This document shows, piece by piece, positions 52,677-63,963 of a stretch of 64,000 nt of DNA (its first letter is position 1; each line of letters opens with the position of its first letter). The notes under the pieces are model-generated. The model searched no databases and had not been told where the DNA came from. It worked only from the letters and a program-made list of their open reading frames with translations. The DNA is from Pseudomonas typographi (lineage in GTDB: Bacteria; Pseudomonadota; Gammaproteobacteria; Pseudomonadales; Pseudomonadaceae): NCBI RefSeq assembly GCF_014694385.1, contig NZ_JAAOCA010000011.1, positions 98,948 to 162,947 of the forward strand, in the 5' to 3' direction. A program made the position numbers and the translations under genes.

Positions 52677-53651
52677 TCAACCGCGTTCAGCCGGCACCGA
52701 AGCCAGTTCGAAGGGGTTGCCACCGCGGCGCTGGTTACGGTCTTCACGGGGCGTTGCGCCAAAGAAATTGCGGTAGGCACTGGAGAAATGCGGGCCGGAG
52801 GAAAACCCACACGACAGGCCGATCTGGATGATCGACTTGCTGGTTTGCAACAGCATTTGCCGTGCTTTGTTCAGGCGCAGCTCGAGGTAATACTGGCTGG
52901 GCACCCGGTTCAGGTACTGCTTGAAAATACGCTCTAGCTGGCGCCGCGACACACATACGTGTTGGGCGATCTCATCGGTGGTCAGCGGCTCTTCGATGTT
53001 CGCTTCCATCAACAGCACGGCCTGGGTAAGCTTCGGGTGGCTGGAGCCCAGGCGGTTTTGCAACGGGATGCGCTGGCGCTCGCCCCCCTCACGGATGCGC
53101 TCGACCACCAGTTCTTCAGAGACCGCGCCGGCGAGCTCCGCGCCGTGGTCGCGGGCGAGCATCGCCAGCATCAGGTCGAGCACCGCCACCCCGCCACAGG
53201 CGGTGAGGCGATCACGGTCGCAATCGAACAAATGGCTGGTGGCGATGACCTTGGGAAAGCGCTCGGCAAAGTCATCCTGCCAGCGCCAGTGCACCGCGGC
53301 CCGGTAGCCATCGAGCAAACCCAATTGGGCCAGCGGGTAGAGGCCGGCAGACAACCCGCCCATCACGCAGCCGCTGCGCGCCACCTGTTTGAGCGCCGCC
53401 CCCAGCGCCGAGGATAGCGCCAGCGGTGGCTCGTCGGCCACCAGGAACAATCGTTGGCAACGCTCCAAGCGCCCCTGCCAGGGTTCGCCCGGCATCCACC
53501 CGCTCGCGGTAACCTCGGCCTGCAGCAGCAGCGCCTCGTAACTGACTTCCGGGTGCACCCGGCAGGCCACGTCCAGCGCTTCTTCGGCCAGTGCCAGGGT
53601 CAGCGGCCTGGTGCCGGGCCAAATGAGAAAACCGATTCGCTGGGGGATCAT
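52677..53651 (-). CDS. argR: Arginine-responsive AraC-family regulator ArgR
   Basis: A 324-residue regulator of arginine metabolism in pseudomonads, unrelated to E. coli ArgR. An N-terminal DJ-1/PfpI-like domain (R-I-G-F-L-I-W-P-G-T near the start, later G-C-V-M-G-G-L-S-A-G) is followed by an AraC DNA-binding domain (about 210-305) with C-V-S-R-R-Q-L-E-R-I-F-K and I-G-L-S-C-G-F-S-S-G-P-H-F. The last 130 residues look nearly the same as known Pseudomonas ArgR. The start is uncertain among ATG 53651, GTG 53660 and TTG 53690; 53651 fits the family. Normally it follows aotP and precedes aruC; here aotP is gone and aruC is 18 kb away. Confidence 0.92.
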   Translation of the reverse strand: MIPQRIGFLIWPGTRPLTLALAEEALDVACRVHPEVSYEALLLQAEVTASGWMPGEPWQGRLERCQRLFLVADEPPLALSSALGAALKQVARSGCVMGGLSAGLYPLAQLGLLDGYRAAVHWRWQDDFAERFPKVIATSHLFDCDRDRLTACGGVAVLDLMLAMLARDHGAELAGAVSEELVVERIREGGERQRIPLQNRLGSSHPKLTQAVLLMEANIEEPLTTDEIAQHVCVSRRQLERIFKQYLNRVPSQYYLELRLNKARQMLLQTSKSIIQIGLSCGFSSGPHFSSAYRNFFGATPREDRNQRRGGNPFELASVPAERG

Positions 53652-53775
53652 GGGGGCGGTCACGCTCGTGAACTGAAGGCAATCATTCAAGACTACCGGA
53701 TAGGAACTGGCGCGGGCGATCGGATGCAGGGGCGCTCAGCAGCTTGTACATAGGCGTGTTCTCTGTAAAAAAGGC

Positions 53776-54882
53776 TTAGTCGCTAAGCAACCGGCCGTGG
53801 CGAATCGGTTCGGCGCCGGCCACCTTGGCCAACCATACCCCCGGCTGCGCATAGCGCACCCGCTGCACCGCATAGAGCACGCCGCTGGTACCTGAACGTA
53901 CACAGGTCACGCGATCGGCCAGCGGGTCGATCACTTCGAACAACGGCTCGTCGCGCCGCACCTGCTCACCAGGGCGGCGTAAAAAACTCACCACGCCCGG
54001 GTGTGGCGCGTAAAGCAGCTGCGTACCCTCGAAGGGCAAGCCCTCGCAGGGCGCGTGGGCTGCGGCCGGGAAGTCACCAGTGAGCAAGCCTTGCTCGGCC
54101 AGAAACGCCAGGATGCCGGCCGCATGGGCTTGCGCCTGGGCAGGCTGAGTGTCGGCCTGGCCGCCCAGCTCAAGGGTAGTGGCCAGGCATGCCAGCGGCA
54201 CGTGGGCAAAGCGCTGCGCCAAACGCAGCCAGGGCAACGAGCAAGCCTCGTCGAAACTGCTGCCGCCGGAATCTTCGGCCAACAAGCCCACCCGGACCCC
54301 CAGGTGCGCGGCCAGTGAACGCCATTGCGGCCAATGTTGCGGCAGTGCGTACATGTGCAGCGCCGCCTCGGCGTCACAGTGCAAATCCAGCACCACATCA
54401 GCGTCGCAGGCGTGGGCCAGCAGTAACCGCTGCAGGCCCTGCAGTGCGCTACTTGCCGGCGGCAGGCTGGCTAATACGCCAGCCATCGCCTGGCGGATCA
54501 TCTGCACGTTGGCGTGGGGGTCATCGCCGAGCTGGCCGGCCACGGTGGCGGCCACCGGTTCGCTTAGTTCGAAAAAGTCGCGGTTGAAGTTGCGCCCGCT
54601 GGCCAGATCGAAGCGGCCCTGGTGTACACCGTGCAACACTTGCCCCAGGCCCAACGGGTTGGCCACGGGCACCAGTTCGATAACCCCAGCCAGGCGCCCG
54701 GCGCTTTCCAAGGCAGCCAGCCGCTGCTTAAGCTCCCATGCAGTGCGCATGCCTGGCATTTCGTCGGCATGCAGGCTGGCCTGGATATAGGCCTTGCGCT
54801 CACCGCTGCCGAAGCGCAGCACGCTCAGGGTGTGGGCGCTGCCCAGGCTGCTCCACGGCAGCGGATGGTCGATTCGTTGCAT
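53776..54882 (-). CDS. aotO: Succinylglutamate desuccinylase/aspartoacylase-family protein (AotO)
   Basis: A 368-residue M14-type zinc hydrolase-like protein. The metal motif H-A-D-E (His38, Glu41) and the later D-L-H-C-D (His near 166) are present. N-P-L-G-L-G-Q-V-L-H-G-V and G-R-N-F-N-R-D-F are near 75-100, with a biotinyl-like C-terminal region (V-S-F-L-R-R-P-G-E-Q-V). In P. aeruginosa the homologue aotO lies inside the arginine/ornithine transporter operon aotJQMOP, upstream of argR. Here the transporter genes on both sides are absent. It is not the true AruE; whether it can replace AruE is an open question. Confidence 0.8.
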   Translation of the reverse strand: MQRIDHPLPWSSLGSAHTLSVLRFGSGERKAYIQASLHADEMPGMRTAWELKQRLAALESAGRLAGVIELVPVANPLGLGQVLHGVHQGRFDLASGRNFNRDFFELSEPVAATVAGQLGDDPHANVQMIRQAMAGVLASLPPASSALQGLQRLLLAHACDADVVLDLHCDAEAALHMYALPQHWPQWRSLAAHLGVRVGLLAEDSGGSSFDEACSLPWLRLAQRFAHVPLACLATTLELGGQADTQPAQAQAHAAGILAFLAEQGLLTGDFPAAAHAPCEGLPFEGTQLLYAPHPGVVSFLRRPGEQVRRDEPLFEVIDPLADRVTCVRSGTSGVLYAVQRVRYAQPGVWLAKVAGAEPIRHGRLLSD

Positions 54883-55169
54883 GCTTCACCCCTTTTGCGG
54901 TCTAGCGCCTGCGCTTACATAGGCCTCGAAAGCCAGCTAATAAGTAGCAGCGAAACGCTGGTGATGCCCGGGCCATGGGCCGCCACTGCCTGGTAAAAAG
55001 GTGAACGGTTCACCGGGGCTACCAGCCGCTTGCGCCGGGGAAACGGCCAGGGAATGCAGGCACACGGATAACCAGAATACGGCCGGCGAAAGCGGCGCAT
55101 TCTAACGGGAGGTGGCGGCGGGGTCCAGCAGGCGCCCCACCCTAGCGGTGAAGGGCGCCGGATATCCGA
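54883..55169. other. Gap where aotJ, aotQ and aotM are expected
   Basis: No intact gene. On the minus strand, near 54915-55040, a short frame ends I-T-S-V-S-L-L-L-I-S-W-L-S-R, which is reminiscent of the last membrane helix of polar amino-acid ABC permeases. It is too short to prove a relic. The rest shows nothing recognised. Confidence 0.35.
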
Positions 55170-57131
<1,962 letters not shown>

Positions 57132-57505
57132 CGTTACTTACCTCGGGTAATCATTGTTGTTGTATGGCCCCCTTATAGCGCATGCCGGCCTATCCGGGCC
57201 ATTCGACCATTGTCTTACGGTTACCCAGCATAGACTACTTTACCCGCCCCGGCCGCCATAGGCGCCGAGGCCATGGGATTATTACAGCGCGCCGCACACT
57301 GTTTATCAAGAAGTTTTATATAACTTTGCAGTGCACCCCCCTACACTGCGCCCCGCCACTTCGGCACGGGCGGTTCGCCACCGCAGGGCCGCCCCGGCTT
57401 TAACTTTCAAACTGTACGGCACTGCCCGCCAAACCCGGCCGGGCATGTACTTGGCCGCCTGGCCCACAAGGCGGCGGCCACTTCTTATCGACGAGGTTAT
57501 TTCTC
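57132..57505. other. Intergenic region between acsA and DUF2790 gene 2
   Basis: No gene is supported. It must hold the leftward acsA promoter and the rightward DUF2790 promoter. An AT-richer patch lies near 57300-57330 (AAGAAGTTTTATATAACTTT). The short frames here resemble nothing known. Confidence 0.5.
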
Positions 57506-57766
57506 ATGAAAGCTGCACTGTGGGCTATCGCATTCTGTGGCGCCTGTGCCACGGCCATGGCCGATCAAGCCCCCCAGCCTACCGCACCCGCGGCGGTGGA
57601 ACACTATCACTACGGCATGGCCCTGGATATCGCGCAGGTATTGAAACAACCGCGCGTTCCACAAGTGTGTGGCGTAGTGCCTGTGCAGATGACCTATCTC
57701 GACTCACAACACCAACAACATATTCTTGAATACCTGGTCGTCGGCGACGGTTGTAACAATGGTTAA
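57506..57766 (+). CDS. DUF2790 small secreted protein, copy 2
   Basis: An 86-residue paralogue of the protein at 23045. The signal peptide ends near A-T-A-M-A (residue 19), followed by a Pro/Ala-rich linker. The DUF2790 core reads Y-G-M-A-L-D-I-A-Q-V-L, V-P-Q-V-C-G-V-V-P-V-Q-M-T-Y-L-D and H-I-L-E-Y-L-V-V-G-D-G-C. Cysteines are at matching positions. Many Pseudomonas genomes carry several such proteins; some are reported as copper- or stress-responsive, but this one cannot be assigned. It lies upstream of the toxin-like gene on the same strand with a 285-base gap, so linkage is uncertain. Confidence 0.85.
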   Translation: MKAALWAIAFCGACATAMADQAPQPTAPAAVEHYHYGMALDIAQVLKQPRVPQVCGVVPVQMTYLDSQHQQHILEYLVVGDGCNNG

Positions 57767-58051
57767 AAACCCTTGCATCATTAAATAAAACACTAACTTC
57801 TTATTCATAAACTGCAACGGTAAAGTTGGCGCCACGCTGTTCGCCTACCTCACGCCCCCGCCCCGTACCTTCACGCGGCGGGGTGTGGCGAGCGCATTGT
57901 TGGCCAGGGCCGAAGGGCGCCCACGCGCGATACCCATAGGCCATGGCGCTGGCGCTGTATTTATCCAACACCTTGCCAGCGCACATCCACACCAGGCTTG
58001 CCCTTCCATACCCGCCCTGCCCCACGGGCGTACCCACCGGAAGCCTGACAC
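57767..58051. other. Intergenic region before the toxin-like gene
   Basis: No gene is supported on either strand. The first 60 bases are AT-rich and could carry a promoter for the large gene; no sharp terminator or operator is recognised. In particular no immunity-type gene is seen here. Confidence 0.5.
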
Positions 58052-61000
58052 ATGCCCATACCTGATTACCCCCAGCCATGGCGCCAGCAGTTGGAACAGC
58101 TGTCGATCCGGCACATTCTTTTACCCAGCGGCGTGGCCGCCCCAGACCCTGCATGGTCATTGAACGAACACTTTGCCCGTGCATTGGGAACACCCAGTAA
58201 CTTTCCTCAGCACCTGCAAGACGCCAGCATCCTCGCCGAACTGAATAACCGCTTAAGCACAGACGCAGCCGGGCGGTACGTTTGCCAGTTCCTCGACGCA
58301 GCCACCCCTTCGGGCCTCGACTTAGCGTTGCGTGCGAATTTTTTCAAACGCCTTAGTCAATGTGTGGTGGAGCATCTGACCCCAGGTGGGCTGGGCGCAT
58401 TGCAGCCGTCGCCGAAACTTGACAGCGGCTACCGCACGGCCGACCTGGCACAACAACTGTGGGCACAGGGGCTTTGCCTCAGGCCGCAGCAAGCGTTCTA
58501 TATGGCCGCCTTCCTGCTGTACGAGACGTTGCCCAGCCGCCCAAGCCCCGCCTCAGCGACCGCCCGGCCGGCGCCGCCACTGATGCTCAAGGATTACCTA
58601 CGGCTCGATGAGTTGGCGGCGCAACTGTTGGGCGAGGGCACGCCGGAAGCGACCGCCTGGCAGATGTTCACGCAATTGGGCGCCGAGGTTTACTGCCTGA
58701 ACCCGTTACAGCGCCGGGCACCCACCCAAAAAGAGCGCGAAGCGGGGGTGGCCGTGAATAAATATGGCGAAGCGTTCATCACCGGCGAAGCCCTGCGCCA
58801 CCCTGCAGCGCACGTGCTGGAGGCGATACTGGCCTCTAATGCATTTCAACAGTGGCAACATACCTTGGTGCGGGCCGCCGAATGGTACGAAGGCGCTGAA
58901 GCCGAGCCAATGAACCGGGCGCTGGCCGAACAAGCATTGATCGATACGCTTTACCCCCCGCCTAGTCGCGAGCCCGGCTACCTGCTGGGTTTCGAGCTGT
59001 TCACCGCGCAGAACGCCCATTACCCGCTGGGCGAGATCCGCATCGACCTGTGCAACCACCTGCGGCAAACCCTGCAGTGCCGCACGGGCGTGGCGCAACT
59101 GGCCGCCTATCTATTGATGCGCCGTTTCGCCCCGGAACTACTCATAGACGACGCCCCCGAGCAGTTCTGCTACCAGCCAGACCTGCGCTGGGCCAACCTG
59201 CAGCACGGCGCCCGGTTATTGCAAGCCGAACGCCAGCCACTGACGTTCGCCGCAGCCGAACAGGCACCCGCCCGCGCCACCGGCGGCCAGCAGCAATATG
59301 CCGCCGGGCTGAACGAAACCAACCTGCTATGGGCGCAGCTCAATGGTGTGCTACCGGCCCAAGGGCCGTACACCGATGCCGCCTTGCTGCACGCCTATCG
59401 GCGTTTCCATGTAGCCTGGGCGCTGGAGCTGTTGCGGGAACTGCCCGACCGGGTTGCACAAGCCCGCCAATGGTTGCTTGAGGCTGGCATCGCCCCCGAT
59501 GGCCGCGATGTGGATAACCAGCCGTATATAGAAGCCTACCTGGACGGCGAACACCACCGGCTGCCCGCCGAGCAGCGGGGCGCCCTGCAAGATGTGAACG
59601 CCTGGTTCGACGAACGCTTCGCCGCCTACACCCAGCGCGCTAAGAAGACCTACGCAGAGGTGTTCGACGTATGCCTGCAGGCAATGCACAGCACCGACCG
59701 GCAACGGCTCGAAGAGTTGCCGTGGATAGCCTATGGCGTCGCCTGGCCGCGTTATATTGGGCCAAGCACCGCGGTGCCCTCGCTGGGGTCCTCGCCAGAA
59801 GATGACTGGGCATACGACACGGCCGCCGAAGGGTTGATGATCCACGCCCAAGGCGCCAGCGCCGACTACCTCTACGAGGTGTTTCCCGAACGCTTAACGT
59901 ACAGGGTGCATACCGTTACCGATAGCCGCGAACGCGAACTGCTTGCCAACCCTGCTGCGCAGGTACCGCGTTTACTGGCGTTGCCCTATGCCGACTACAA
60001 CGGCACCCCGCTGCCCTGGAACGTCTCTGATTTCGCCCGCTGTACGCCGATAGTGGCCGCCCCTGCAAACCGGCGCCTGCCAACCTTGGCGCAACAGTAT
60101 GCGGCCGACGTCGCGCTCGCTCACCTGGGCGCCTTGCGCATGGTGTGCAAGGGTGCAACGCTGCGGGAGATCGCCCAAGCCAAACATCTGCAGGGCAGTG
60201 TCTGGGGCTACCTGTGGCGGTTGCTCCAACGTACGTTGCCGCTGGTGGGCTGCCTGGGTGTAAGCAGCGGCGGCGACGCGGCGCACTGTGTGCTGGACAT
60301 CACCGGGCCAGTGGCCGGCCTGTTCAAGGTCGGTGGCCGGATAATCCGCCCGCTGAGCAAGCTACGCAAACATCCGGCCCAGGTGTCGCCCACCGCTTAC
60401 CTTGACTCGCAACGCATCGCCCGCGCCTGGGCTAACGCCCGGCTCGGGGCAGCCGCACCACTGGCCGACCAGCGCCACCTAGGCCCTCGGCGCTGGAGCA
60501 GCGAACCGGCGCTGCCGGGCCACCGGGCCCAGGCAACTCACGCCGAGGTAGACGGTACTGCCCAGTTCGTGGTTGCCGACGCCAACGGTGACCTGCGGAT
60601 GCTCGACCGCCTCAATAACGCGCCTTTTGGCCCACGCCTGACCCCGTTGCAAGCCCAGGCGGAAGGCGAACCGCTGCGTTTGCTGACCACCCAGCGGCAA
60701 CTGCGAAACGGCCAGGCCCCCGGCGCGCTTGAATTCACCCTGGGGCCAGACGGGTTGCCGCGGATGAGGCTGGGTGGGCAGCGCGATCCGGTGATGGTGG
60801 TGCGTGATGCGCACACCATAGACCTCATCATCGATGGCGAACCGTACCGCTTTCATAGAGGGCAAACGGGCAACCTGCTTCGGCACGTGCGGTACGAACC
60901 CTTGCTGGGCTCCGCGACTCGCGATGGCCAGCCCATCGCCACCGTTAACAGCAGCACCGGGCCAGGGCAACCCTCGATCACGCTGACCTTCGGCCTGCCG

Positions 61001-62527
61001 GCCAACGACACCGGCACACCGCCTTTTGGGCAATTGGTCAGCAGAGCCTTCGGGACGGTGCGCATCGAAACCGCGCCCATGCGTTTCAAAGCCCACGACC
61101 TGAATGAACACCAGTGGGCATCGGTGTTCGTTCGCGAAGGTAAGTGCTTCCACTACAGCGACGAAATCATTCCGGCCAAGGGCCGGCAACCGGCACGGCG
61201 TACCGGCAGAAAAATACCCCAGGTGCTGAGCACCGACGAAGCACCGATACGCTTGGGGGTAATCGCCCCACCGGCCTACCACCGGCAGATCATCGCCGAG
61301 TTGGTTCCCGACCTATGGTTCGGCCTGCCTGCCAACCTGTCCCTAGGGGCCGCCACCCTGGCGGCGCGCTTTTGCCCTGTGCTGCGCTTACACGGCTTGG
61401 CTAAATCCGTGTTCGACCGGCGCACATTACGGGGGGCGGTCATCGACTGGCAGGGTGAAAACTGGCTGTTCGTCGAGGCAGACCTAGGCATCCTCTACGG
61501 CACACGCTACCACGTGCCCACGTGGTTGCAGGAGCAACTGAGCGCGCTGGCCAACACGGGCCGCCCGTTATTGCAGGGCCCTGTTCCCGTTTCGACGCGG
61601 CTACAGCTCAAACGGGTGCGCGACGATAGCGCCGTCAGAGCCTATCTGGATGTGAGCGAAAGCTACCGGATCGTAGCCGGCCGCCGCCACCTGCAGCGCG
61701 ACATCGATAATTTGACCGAGTTGCTACGGGACTGGCGGGATAGGGGCAAGGCATTGATGCCGGCAAACAACTCGCCATTTCTGGAATTCTTACTCAGCGC
61801 GCAAGCGCGGCTGTTACCGGAATACGCGAAAAACATCCTCACCCGTGTGGGCCCGCAAGACGCCCTCACTGGCCTGGTGCGCCAGGGCGTAGCGGGTCTG
61901 AACAAAGAAATCATCCCCGTTTGGCGCCATTTCAGGGCGTGTACGCCGGGGCAACGGCAACATATTGTTGGCGTACTCCAGCAACTACTGCCGGCTACCG
62001 GCAAGGTCGGCACGCTCTATACCCCCCTGAGCGCCGCAACCCTGGGCACCGCCCAGGGCGCTGAAACCCTGCGAAAACACCTGACCGGCGCCAACCTGGC
62101 ATTCGCCTCGATCACCTTACGCGATGGCCAACGGCGGGTGTATTTTTCACTCTCCGGCGGCAAGAGCAAACGCAAGCTGGAACTTGCCAACCCACCCAGC
62201 ATAGACCAACCGCGCATCGAGTACATCGACGCACGCGCCCGTATGAATGGGCAAGCCCCGGACCCACGGTTTACCGACCTGCCCGTACTCAGGCGGCCAG
62301 GCGACCTCACACCGCGCACTCACGACCGCCACCTGGATTCCGAACGGCTGATCGCAACGGTGATCAACCAGGACCTACTGGCGCAGGCTCAAGCGGTTGA
62401 GCGTATCGATGTGTTCACCCTGCTCGATGCCTGCCGCTCCTGCGGCGGTTTTGTGCTGCCGCGCCTGCGGCTGGACTACTACCGTGCGCAATTCAGCATG
62501 ACCTACCTGTTGGACTACGGCCGCTAG
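58052..62527 (+). CDS. Large toxin-like protein with C-terminal deaminase-like domain
   Basis: A 1491-residue protein without signal peptide, RHS or hemagglutinin repeats. Most of it resembles the long multidomain toxin-like proteins of plant- and soil-associated pseudomonads: the segment L-G-E-I-R-I-D-L-C-N-H-L-R-Q-T-L (near 330) and the stretch A-Y-L-L-M-R-R-F-A-P-E are typical. A hydrophobic patch with V-L-D-I-T-G-P-V-A-G-L-F-K-V-G-G lies near 748-765. The last 70 residues look like the bacterial toxin deaminase fold: H-L-D-S-E-R-L-I (Glu1431), then V-F-T-L-L-D-A-C-R-S-C-G-G-F (Cys1461, Cys1464) and a tail Y-Y-R-A-Q-F-S-M-T-Y. The usual Pro before the first Cys is Ala. ATA and AGA/AGG codons, rare in neighbouring housekeeping genes, recur. 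The likely role is a delivered effector that modifies nucleic acid or nucleotides; route and target are unknown. Confidence 0.6.
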   Translation: MPIPDYPQPWRQQLEQLSIRHILLPSGVAAPDPAWSLNEHFARALGTPSNFPQHLQDASILAELNNRLSTDAAGRYVCQFLDAATPSGLDLALRANFFKRLSQCVVEHLTPGGLGALQPSPKLDSGYRTADLAQQLWAQGLCLRPQQAFYMAAFLLYETLPSRPSPASATARPAPPLMLKDYLRLDELAAQLLGEGTPEATAWQMFTQLGAEVYCLNPLQRRAPTQKEREAGVAVNKYGEAFITGEALRHPAAHVLEAILASNAFQQWQHTLVRAAEWYEGAEAEPMNRALAEQALIDTLYPPPSREPGYLLGFELFTAQNAHYPLGEIRIDLCNHLRQTLQCRTGVAQLAAYLLMRRFAPELLIDDAPEQFCYQPDLRWANLQHGARLLQAERQPLTFAAAEQAPARATGGQQQYAAGLNETNLLWAQLNGVLPAQGPYTDAALLHAYRRFHVAWALELLRELPDRVAQARQWLLEAGIAPDGRDVDNQPYIEAYLDGEHHRLPAEQRGALQDVNAWFDERFAAYTQRAKKTYAEVFDVCLQAMHSTDRQRLEELPWIAYGVAWPRYIGPSTAVPSLGSSPEDDWAYDTAAEGLMIHAQGASADYLYEVFPERLTYRVHTVTDSRERELLANPAAQVPRLLALPYADYNGTPLPWNVSDFARCTPIVAAPANRRLPTLAQQYAADVALAHLGALRMVCKGATLREIAQAKHLQGSVWGYLWRLLQRTLPLVGCLGVSSGGDAAHCVLDITGPVAGLFKVGGRIIRPLSKLRKHPAQVSPTAYLDSQRIARAWANARLGAAAPLADQRHLGPRRWSSEPALPGHRAQATHAEVDGTAQFVVADANGDLRMLDRLNNAPFGPRLTPLQAQAEGEPLRLLTTQRQLRNGQAPGALEFTLGPDGLPRMRLGGQRDPVMVVRDAHTIDLIIDGEPYRFHRGQTGNLLRHVRYEPLLGSATRDGQPIATVNSSTGPGQPSITLTFGLPANDTGTPPFGQLVSRAFGTVRIETAPMRFKAHDLNEHQWASVFVREGKCFHYSDEIIPAKGRQPARRTGRKIPQVLSTDEAPIRLGVIAPPAYHRQIIAELVPDLWFGLPANLSLGAATLAARFCPVLRLHGLAKSVFDRRTLRGAVIDWQGENWLFVEADLGILYGTRYHVPTWLQEQLSALANTGRPLLQGPVPVSTRLQLKRVRDDSAVRAYLDVSESYRIVAGRRHLQRDIDNLTELLRDWRDRGKALMPANNSPFLEFLLSAQARLLPEYAKNILTRVGPQDALTGLVRQGVAGLNKEIIPVWRHFRACTPGQRQHIVGVLQQLLPATGKVGTLYTPLSAATLGTAQGAETLRKHLTGANLAFASITLRDGQRRVYFSLSGGKSKRKLELANPPSIDQPRIEYIDARARMNGQAPDPRFTDLPVLRRPGDLTPRTHDRHLDSERLIATVINQDLLAQAQAVERIDVFTLLDACRSCGGFVLPRLRLDYYRAQFSMTYLLDYGR

Positions 62528-62564
62528 GTAGGCGCTGGAGACGCTTTAACACCCAAGGTTCAAC

Positions 62565-62717
62565 GGGTGTGGGTTTCACCCAGTTTGGCGCGCGAATGTT
62601 GCCGTCGGGCAAGGCGCCGTGCCGCGTCATAGCATGGCTACGGCGACAAGCGGCAACGCAGCCCTGCGGCAAAATGCACCGTCAAAATAGTGCAGCCAAC
62701 TTCTGAGACACCGCACT
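62565..62717. repeat. Intergenic inverted-repeat element, copy after the toxin gene
   Basis: The right end GCCAACTTCTGAGACACCGC (62695-62714, then ACT) is the cleanest example of the family terminus. The left end GGGTGTGGGTTTCACCCAGT (62565-62584) is a diverged inverse of it. CCGTCAA lies shortly before the right end, as in the other copies. It is 153 bp, with no open reading frame, filling most of the gap between the toxin-like gene and the MFS gene. Confidence 0.55.
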
Positions 62718-62769
62718 AGCCGCTATCATGGGCACTTCATTCTGCCCTGCCGTTTTCGCGGACCCTCCC

Positions 62770-63963
62770 ATGCCAAACGTTTCCCCTTCATCGCTTGCCA
62801 TCACCGGGCGCGTGGTATCGATCGTCGTATTCACCTTCATCGGTTACCTGAACATCGGCATTCCGCTGGCGGTGCTCCCCGGTTTCGTACACACAGACCT
62901 AGGCTACGGCGCGGTGCTGGCAGGGCTGGTGATCAGCGTGCAGTACCTGGCCACGTTGGTGAGCCGGCCTTACGCAAGCAAAGTGATCGACACCCGGGGC
63001 AGTAAACAGGCAGTGATCTATGGCCTATACGGCTGCTGTGCCAGCGGCGTACTGATGCTATTGGCCGCGGCGCTCGCGCAACTGCCCGCCGCCAGCCTTA
63101 CCTGCCTGTTCATTGGCCGGGTGCTACTGGGTGGTGCAGAAAGCCTGGTGGGCGCCGGTGCCATCGGCTGGGGTATCGGCCGCGTAGGTGCCCTGCACAC
63201 CGCCAAGGTTATCTCCTGGAACGGCATCGCCAGCTACGGCGCGTTGGCCATCGGAGCACCGCTGGGGGTGGTGCTGGCGGGCCAACTGGGGTTGTGGAGC
63301 ATGGGCGCCAGCATTGTGTTGATCAGCGTTTGCGGCATCGCCCTGGCATGGAAGCGCACGCCGGCGCCCATCGTCGTGGGCGAGCGGCTGCCGTTCATCC
63401 ATGTGCTTGGCCGGGTGTTGCCCCATGGCATGGGCCTGGCCCTGGGTGGTATCGGTTTTGGCAGCATCGCCACCTTCATCACCCTTTACTACACCACCCA
63501 GCACTGGGCCAACCCGGCATTGTGCCTTACGCTGTTCGGCGCCAGCTTTATCTGCGCCCGCTTGCTGTTCGGCAACATGATCAACCGCCTCGGTGGCTTT
63601 CGCGTGGCAATCGCTTGCCTAGGGGTGGAAACCCTGGGGCTGCTGTTGCTATGGCTGGCGCCCACGGCCGACTGGGCCATGGCCGGGGCGGCCATGACTG
63701 GCTTCGGCTTTTCGTTGGTGTTCCCGGCCATCGGCGTCGAAGCCGTCAACCTGGTACCGGCCGCCAGCCGTGGCGCGGCGGTGGGGGCCTACTCGCTGTT
63801 CATCGATTTGTCGCTGGGCATGACTGGGCCCCTGGCCGGGGCAGTGGCGGCACATTTCGGTTTCGCTTCGATCTTTTTGTTCGCCGCATTGGGCTCGGCA
63901 TCGGGGCTGGGGCTATGCGTTTGGCTTTATCGACAACGGCAGGGGCAGTTGGCTGACCGCTGA
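62770..63963 (+). CDS. YhhS-type MFS transporter
   Basis: A 397-residue, 12-span MFS protein of the YhhS/YfcJ group. It has [21 protein letters not shown] (early), V-S-R-P-Y-A-S-K near 61-68, [10 protein letters not shown] (about 117-126), [14 protein letters not shown] near 147-160 and the late [16 protein letters not shown]. Members are putative drug or metabolite exporters. The ATG at 62770 follows the E. coli YhhS alignment; an upstream in-frame ATG at 62728 would add 14 residues and is unlikely. It follows the repeat element; a link with the toxin-like gene is not implied. Confidence 0.88.
   Translation: MPNVSPSSLAITGRVVSIVVFTFIGYLNIGIPLAVLPGFVHTDLGYGAVLAGLVISVQYLATLVSRPYASKVIDTRGSKQAVIYGLYGCCASGVLMLLAAALAQLPAASLTCLFIGRVLLGGAESLVGAGAIGWGIGRVGALHTAKVISWNGIASYGALAIGAPLGVVLAGQLGLWSMGASIVLISVCGIALAWKRTPAPIVVGERLPFIHVLGRVLPHGMGLALGGIGFGSIATFITLYYTTQHWANPALCLTLFGASFICARLLFGNMINRLGGFRVAIACLGVETLGLLLLWLAPTADWAMAGAAMTGFGFSLVFPAIGVEAVNLVPAASRGAAVGAYSLFIDLSLGMTGPLAGAVAAHFGFASIFLFAALGSASGLGLCVWLYRQRQGQLADR

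Noticed and set aside
53776..54882. Calling this gene aruE (succinylglutamate desuccinylase of the AST pathway)
   Set aside because: Its place between acs and argR and its sequence layout fit AotO; the true aruE lies after aruB in other pseudomonads and is absent here.
57801..58193. Minus-strand frame just before and into the toxin-like gene, considered as an immunity gene
   Set aside because: It overlaps the start of the large gene, has no recognisable family, and shows frame-shadow composition.
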